Below, one piece after another: positions 61,751 through 64,000 of a stretch of 64,000 nucleotides of DNA. The notes under the pieces were generated by a model. It did not search any database. It saw only the letters and a list, made by a program, of their open reading frames with translations, and was not told the DNA's origin. The position numbers were made by a program, and so were the translations under genes. Location of the stretch: NCBI GenBank assembly GCA_902622515.1, contig CACNQE010000006.1:1-64000 (forward strand). Reading direction: 5' to 3'. The DNA comes from an uncultured SAR116 cluster alpha proteobacterium. Its GTDB lineage: Bacteria > Pseudomonadota > Alphaproteobacteria > Puniceispirillales > Puniceispirillaceae. Numbering within the stretch: the first letter of the stretch is position 1; every line of letters begins with the position of its first letter.

Positions 61751-62818
61751 TTAATGCATCTCTTCACGTAGATCATTTCTCAACCTGTCGATTGAAACTA
61801 GTCCATTTTCTCTTTTAACATACCAAAAAGACCAGCCGTTACAGCTTGATGCGCCCTGTAGCTGTGCTCCAACAGAATGAATAGAACCTGATTTCTTATC
61901 AACAGTAACAAGGGAACCGTCAGCTCGCACTCTTGCTGAATATCGATTTTTTTGGTCAAATAGTTCATCTCCTGCCTTGATCCAGCCTCGTTCAATTAAC
62001 GCTCCAAATGGTACTCTTGGTAAATCACGTTTCTCGGTCAAATCAACTAGTTGCCCGTCAAACTGTTGAATACTGCATAACCTTTTTTTAGCATAATCAA
62101 CATAAATCGGATCTTGTTCCACTCCAATATAATGCCTTCTAAGTTTTTTTGCGACTGCACCAGTCGTACCTGTTCCAAAGAAAGGATCGAGAATAACATC
62201 TCCACGCTTTGTGGTTGCCAGAATAATTCGTGAAATTAAACTTTCTGGCTTTTGTGTAGGATGTATCTTTTTACCAAAATTATCTTTCAACCTTTCTTGG
62301 CCGCTACAAATAGGCAATGACCAATCTGAACGCATTTGTAAATCCTCGTTTAACATTTTCATAGAGTCATAATTAAATTGATATTTAGAATTTGATGATT
62401 TGGCTGCCCAAATTAATGTTTCATGTGCATTTGTAAAACGTCTTCCACGGAAATTTGGCATAGGATTTGTTTTACGCCATACAACATCATTTAATATCCA
62501 AAAACCGAGATCTTGAAGTGTTTTTCCCAATCGAAAAATATTATGATAACTACCAATTACCCAAATTGCAGCATTTGGCTTTAAAATTCGATGACATTCT
62601 TTTAGCCACGCTTTACTAAAACGATCATAGGCTTTAAATGAATTGAATTGGTCCCAAGATTCATTAACACCAGCAACTAAAGTCTGGTCTGGTCTAGTTA
62701 GTTCGCCTGAAAGCTGTAAATTATAAGGTGGATCAGCAAAAACTAAATCAACGCTGCTAGATGGTATTTCACGTAGAGCAACAATACAGTCATTATTAAT
62801 TATGATATCCAATTTCAT
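61751..62818 (-). CDS. ccrM: CcrM-type GANTC adenine DNA methyltransferase
   Basis: This is the cell-cycle-regulated orphan methylase of alphaproteobacteria. Its 355 aa carry motif IV VFADPPYNLQLSG (DPPY 29-32), motif I DPFFGTGTTGAVAKKL, and a C-terminal domain (about 265-355: LIERGWIKAGDELFDQKNRYSARV, GSIHSVGAQLQGASSCNGWSFW) needed for specificity and DNA binding in CcrM. There is no restriction partner. A GANTC site (GACTC, 62,829-62,833) sits just before its start. Confidence 0.95.
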   Translation of the reverse strand: MKLDIIINNDCIVALREIPSSSVDLVFADPPYNLQLSGELTRPDQTLVAGVNESWDQFNSFKAYDRFSKAWLKECHRILKPNAAIWVIGSYHNIFRLGKTLQDLGFWILNDVVWRKTNPMPNFRGRRFTNAHETLIWAAKSSNSKYQFNYDSMKMLNEDLQMRSDWSLPICSGQERLKDNFGKKIHPTQKPESLISRIILATTKRGDVILDPFFGTGTTGAVAKKLRRHYIGVEQDPIYVDYAKKRLCSIQQFDGQLVDLTEKRDLPRVPFGALIERGWIKAGDELFDQKNRYSARVRADGSLVTVDKKSGSIHSVGAQLQGASSCNGWSFWYVKRENGLVSIDRLRNDLREEMH

Positions 62819-62828
62819 GATTACAAAA

Positions 62829-62833
62829 GACTC
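62829..62833. promoter_or_regulatory. GANTC site in the ccrM leader
   Basis: GACTC lies 11 bp before the ccrM ATG. In Caulobacter, methylation of GANTC sites in the ccrM leader affects its expression; here only one site is found in the 236-bp gap, which otherwise shows nothing but AT-rich DNA. Confidence 0.35.
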
Positions 62834-63054
62834 ATTTTCGCTTTAAATTTGAACCTTATAAAAACGAAAAAAATCATTAAAAGTCAATTGGTTATCAATA
62901 GTAATTTATTAAAGTCTATATGTAGTATGTTCCAAAATTAAATGGAGTATATATAGTATCGAACAATGTAAATATAAATTTGTTCATTTTTAATAGTAGA
63001 AAATAGGAAACTTCTTCTAAGGTGTTTCGTACCCATAAAATATCTTTTTATAAT

Positions 63055-63702
63055 TTAAATTTTTAACGCTTTGATAGGAGCGAAGCTCACCCTATGATGG
63101 CATGTTATGCCACATTCTGTTAAAGCAATTCGATGAGCTTTTGTGCCATAACCTTTATTTTTATTGAAGCCATATTGTGGATAACTCAGATGAAGTTGGC
63201 TCATATATAAATCTCTGGTTTGTTTGGCTATGATGGACGCTGTTGCAATAGAAAGACTAATATTATCACCCCCCACAACTGGAATAAAATTAATGTTTCC
63301 AGTAAATTTTTGAAATTTTGGTGGCCTATTACCGTCAACTAGAATAGTCGTAATATTTGAAGATAGTTTTTTTTGAAGGGAGATTACAGCTCGTTCCATT
63401 GCAAGAAAGCTAGCATTAAGGATGTTTAAATTATCAATTTCTTCAACATTCGCTTGGCCAATAGCCATAACAATATTTAAGCTAGATAGGTCTTTATAGA
63501 TGAGCTCTCTTTTTTTGGCAGTTAATTTCTTAGAATCTCTAATTCCTTTGGGTAGGGATGACAAAAGGATGGGGTTAATCCAAACTGCTCCTGCCATAAC
63601 AGGTCCAGCCCAAGGTCCTCTACCTACCTCATCAACACCTGCAACTAAGCCATACTTTTTATATTTCTCCTCGAGTTCAAAAGAAGGAAGTTGAACTGCC
63701 AT
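63055..63702 (-). CDS. rnhB: ribonuclease HII
   Basis: This 215-aa endonuclease removes ribonucleotides from DNA. It has GVDEVGRGPWAGPVMAGAV (Asp24, Glu25), SKKLTAKKRE, ILVDGNRPP (catalytic Asp) and IATASIIAKQTRD. It begins 8 bp after the moaB stop and is probably co-transcribed with it. Confidence 0.95.
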   Translation of the reverse strand: MAVQLPSFELEEKYKKYGLVAGVDEVGRGPWAGPVMAGAVWINPILLSSLPKGIRDSKKLTAKKRELIYKDLSSLNIVMAIGQANVEEIDNLNILNASFLAMERAVISLQKKLSSNITTILVDGNRPPKFQKFTGNINFIPVVGGDNISLSIATASIIAKQTRDLYMSQLHLSYPQYGFNKNKGYGTKAHRIALTECGITCHHRVSFAPIKALKI

Positions 63703-63710
63703 TAACTAAT

Positions 63711-64000
63711 TTAGCGTCCTGAAATTCCTGCCTCAAGTAAACGAGGCATAATTTCAACAAAGTTACAAGGTTTATGGCGATAATCTAACTGATGAACCAA
63801 CAAATCGTCCCAAGCATCTCTGCATGCTAACGGTGACCCTGGTAAAGCGAAGAGATAAGTGCCACCTGATACGCCAGCAAGTGCCCTACTTTGCAGAGTT
63901 GATGTCCCTATTTTCTGAAAAGAAAGATATCGAAACATCTCTCCAAACCCTTCAATTTCTTTATCAAATATACTTCGAAATGCCTCAGGCGTTACATCTC
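63711..64000 (-). CDS. moaB: molybdenum cofactor biosynthesis protein MoaB, 5' end cut by window edge
   Basis: The open reverse frame reads DVTPEAFRSIFDKEIEGFGE, MFRYLSFQKIGTSTLQSRAL, AGVSGGTYLFALPGSPLACR and DAWDDLLVHQLDYRHKPCNF, the C-terminal half of a MoaB/MogA-type molybdopterin adenylyltransferase. The frame runs off the right edge. The internal ATG at 63,938 is not the start, because the conserved sequence continues upstream of it. Confidence 0.93.
   Translation of the reverse strand, partial: DVTPEAFRSIFDKEIEGFGEMFRYLSFQKIGTSTLQSRALAGVSGGTYLFALPGSPLACRDAWDDLLVHQLDYRHKPCNFVEIMPRLLEAGISGR

Noticed and set aside
1-64000. CRISPR array
   Set aside because: No regularly spaced short direct repeats with unique spacers and no cas genes were found on reading; the repeats present are long, few and irregular.

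Overview
The window reads as a chromosome segment of a low-GC alphaproteobacterium. The evidence is a CcrM-type GANTC methylase with its C-terminal domain, the neighbour sets dapF-mtaB-ftsY, ffh-rpsP and aminotransferase-ftsK-lolA, a UbiH-type gene followed by a DUF971/Trm112/LON/thioredoxin-TPR/ProX-like block, and rnhB next to ccrM. A marine heterotroph (SAR116-like) is my guess from gene content and AT-richness; no rRNA is present to confirm it.

Layout. Positions 1-19,848 are mostly core genes: ribosomal protein S16 (cut by the window edge), the signal recognition pair Ffh/FtsY, MtaB, DapF, exonuclease III, LolA, FtsK, an aminotransferase, quinone-synthesis and protein-quality genes, a two-gene sugar-nucleotide operon (Gfo/Idh plus DegT) and tRNA-Gly(GCC). 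Between 7,017 and 7,690 lies a small gene graveyard (xth-like and hpt-like remnants). Positions 55,693-64,000 return to core-like genes: an XRE regulator, a decayed VOC gene, ugd, galU, malate synthase G, apt, ccrM, rnhB and moaB (cut by the window edge).

From 19,849 to 55,387 a 35.5-kb genomic island sits in the 3' end of tRNA-Gly. A tyrosine integrase lies next to the tRNA, and a 14-bp copy of the tRNA end (CTTCGCCCGCTCCA) recurs at the far border. The island is a mosaic. Internal attachment-like junctions, two of them inverted, separate cargo modules, and a degenerate attachment scar outside the right border points to earlier rounds of integration. Cargo in order: a membrane class III cyclase with TPRs; an M48 peptidase; a phosphate-stress block; a small inverted-repeat-bounded mini-element with a family A DNA polymerase and an HGG-motif protein; a mannitol/polyol ABC transporter and catabolic operon (smoEFG-araC-mtlK-smoK-xylB type); an Atm1-type ABC exporter; a SixA-like phosphatase; and a periplasmic 5'-nucleotidase.

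The most interesting part is the phosphate-stress block. PHO-box-like sites (two 7-mers 4 bp apart) precede a PhoX-like secreted protein, an unknown periplasmic protein with a di-heme protein, a DUF4856 protein, a 5'-nucleotidase, a 64-aa protein and a siaC-siaB gene pair. The siaC-siaB pair (DUF1987 phosphoprotein, DUF6272 kinase) converges on an operon encoding a membrane PP2C phosphatase (SiaA-like), a lone PstS-like phosphate-binding protein and a soluble class III nucleotide cyclase. I infer a SiaABC-type phosphorylation switch rewired from a diguanylate cyclase to a class III cyclase, with phosphate sensing or phosphate-starvation control.
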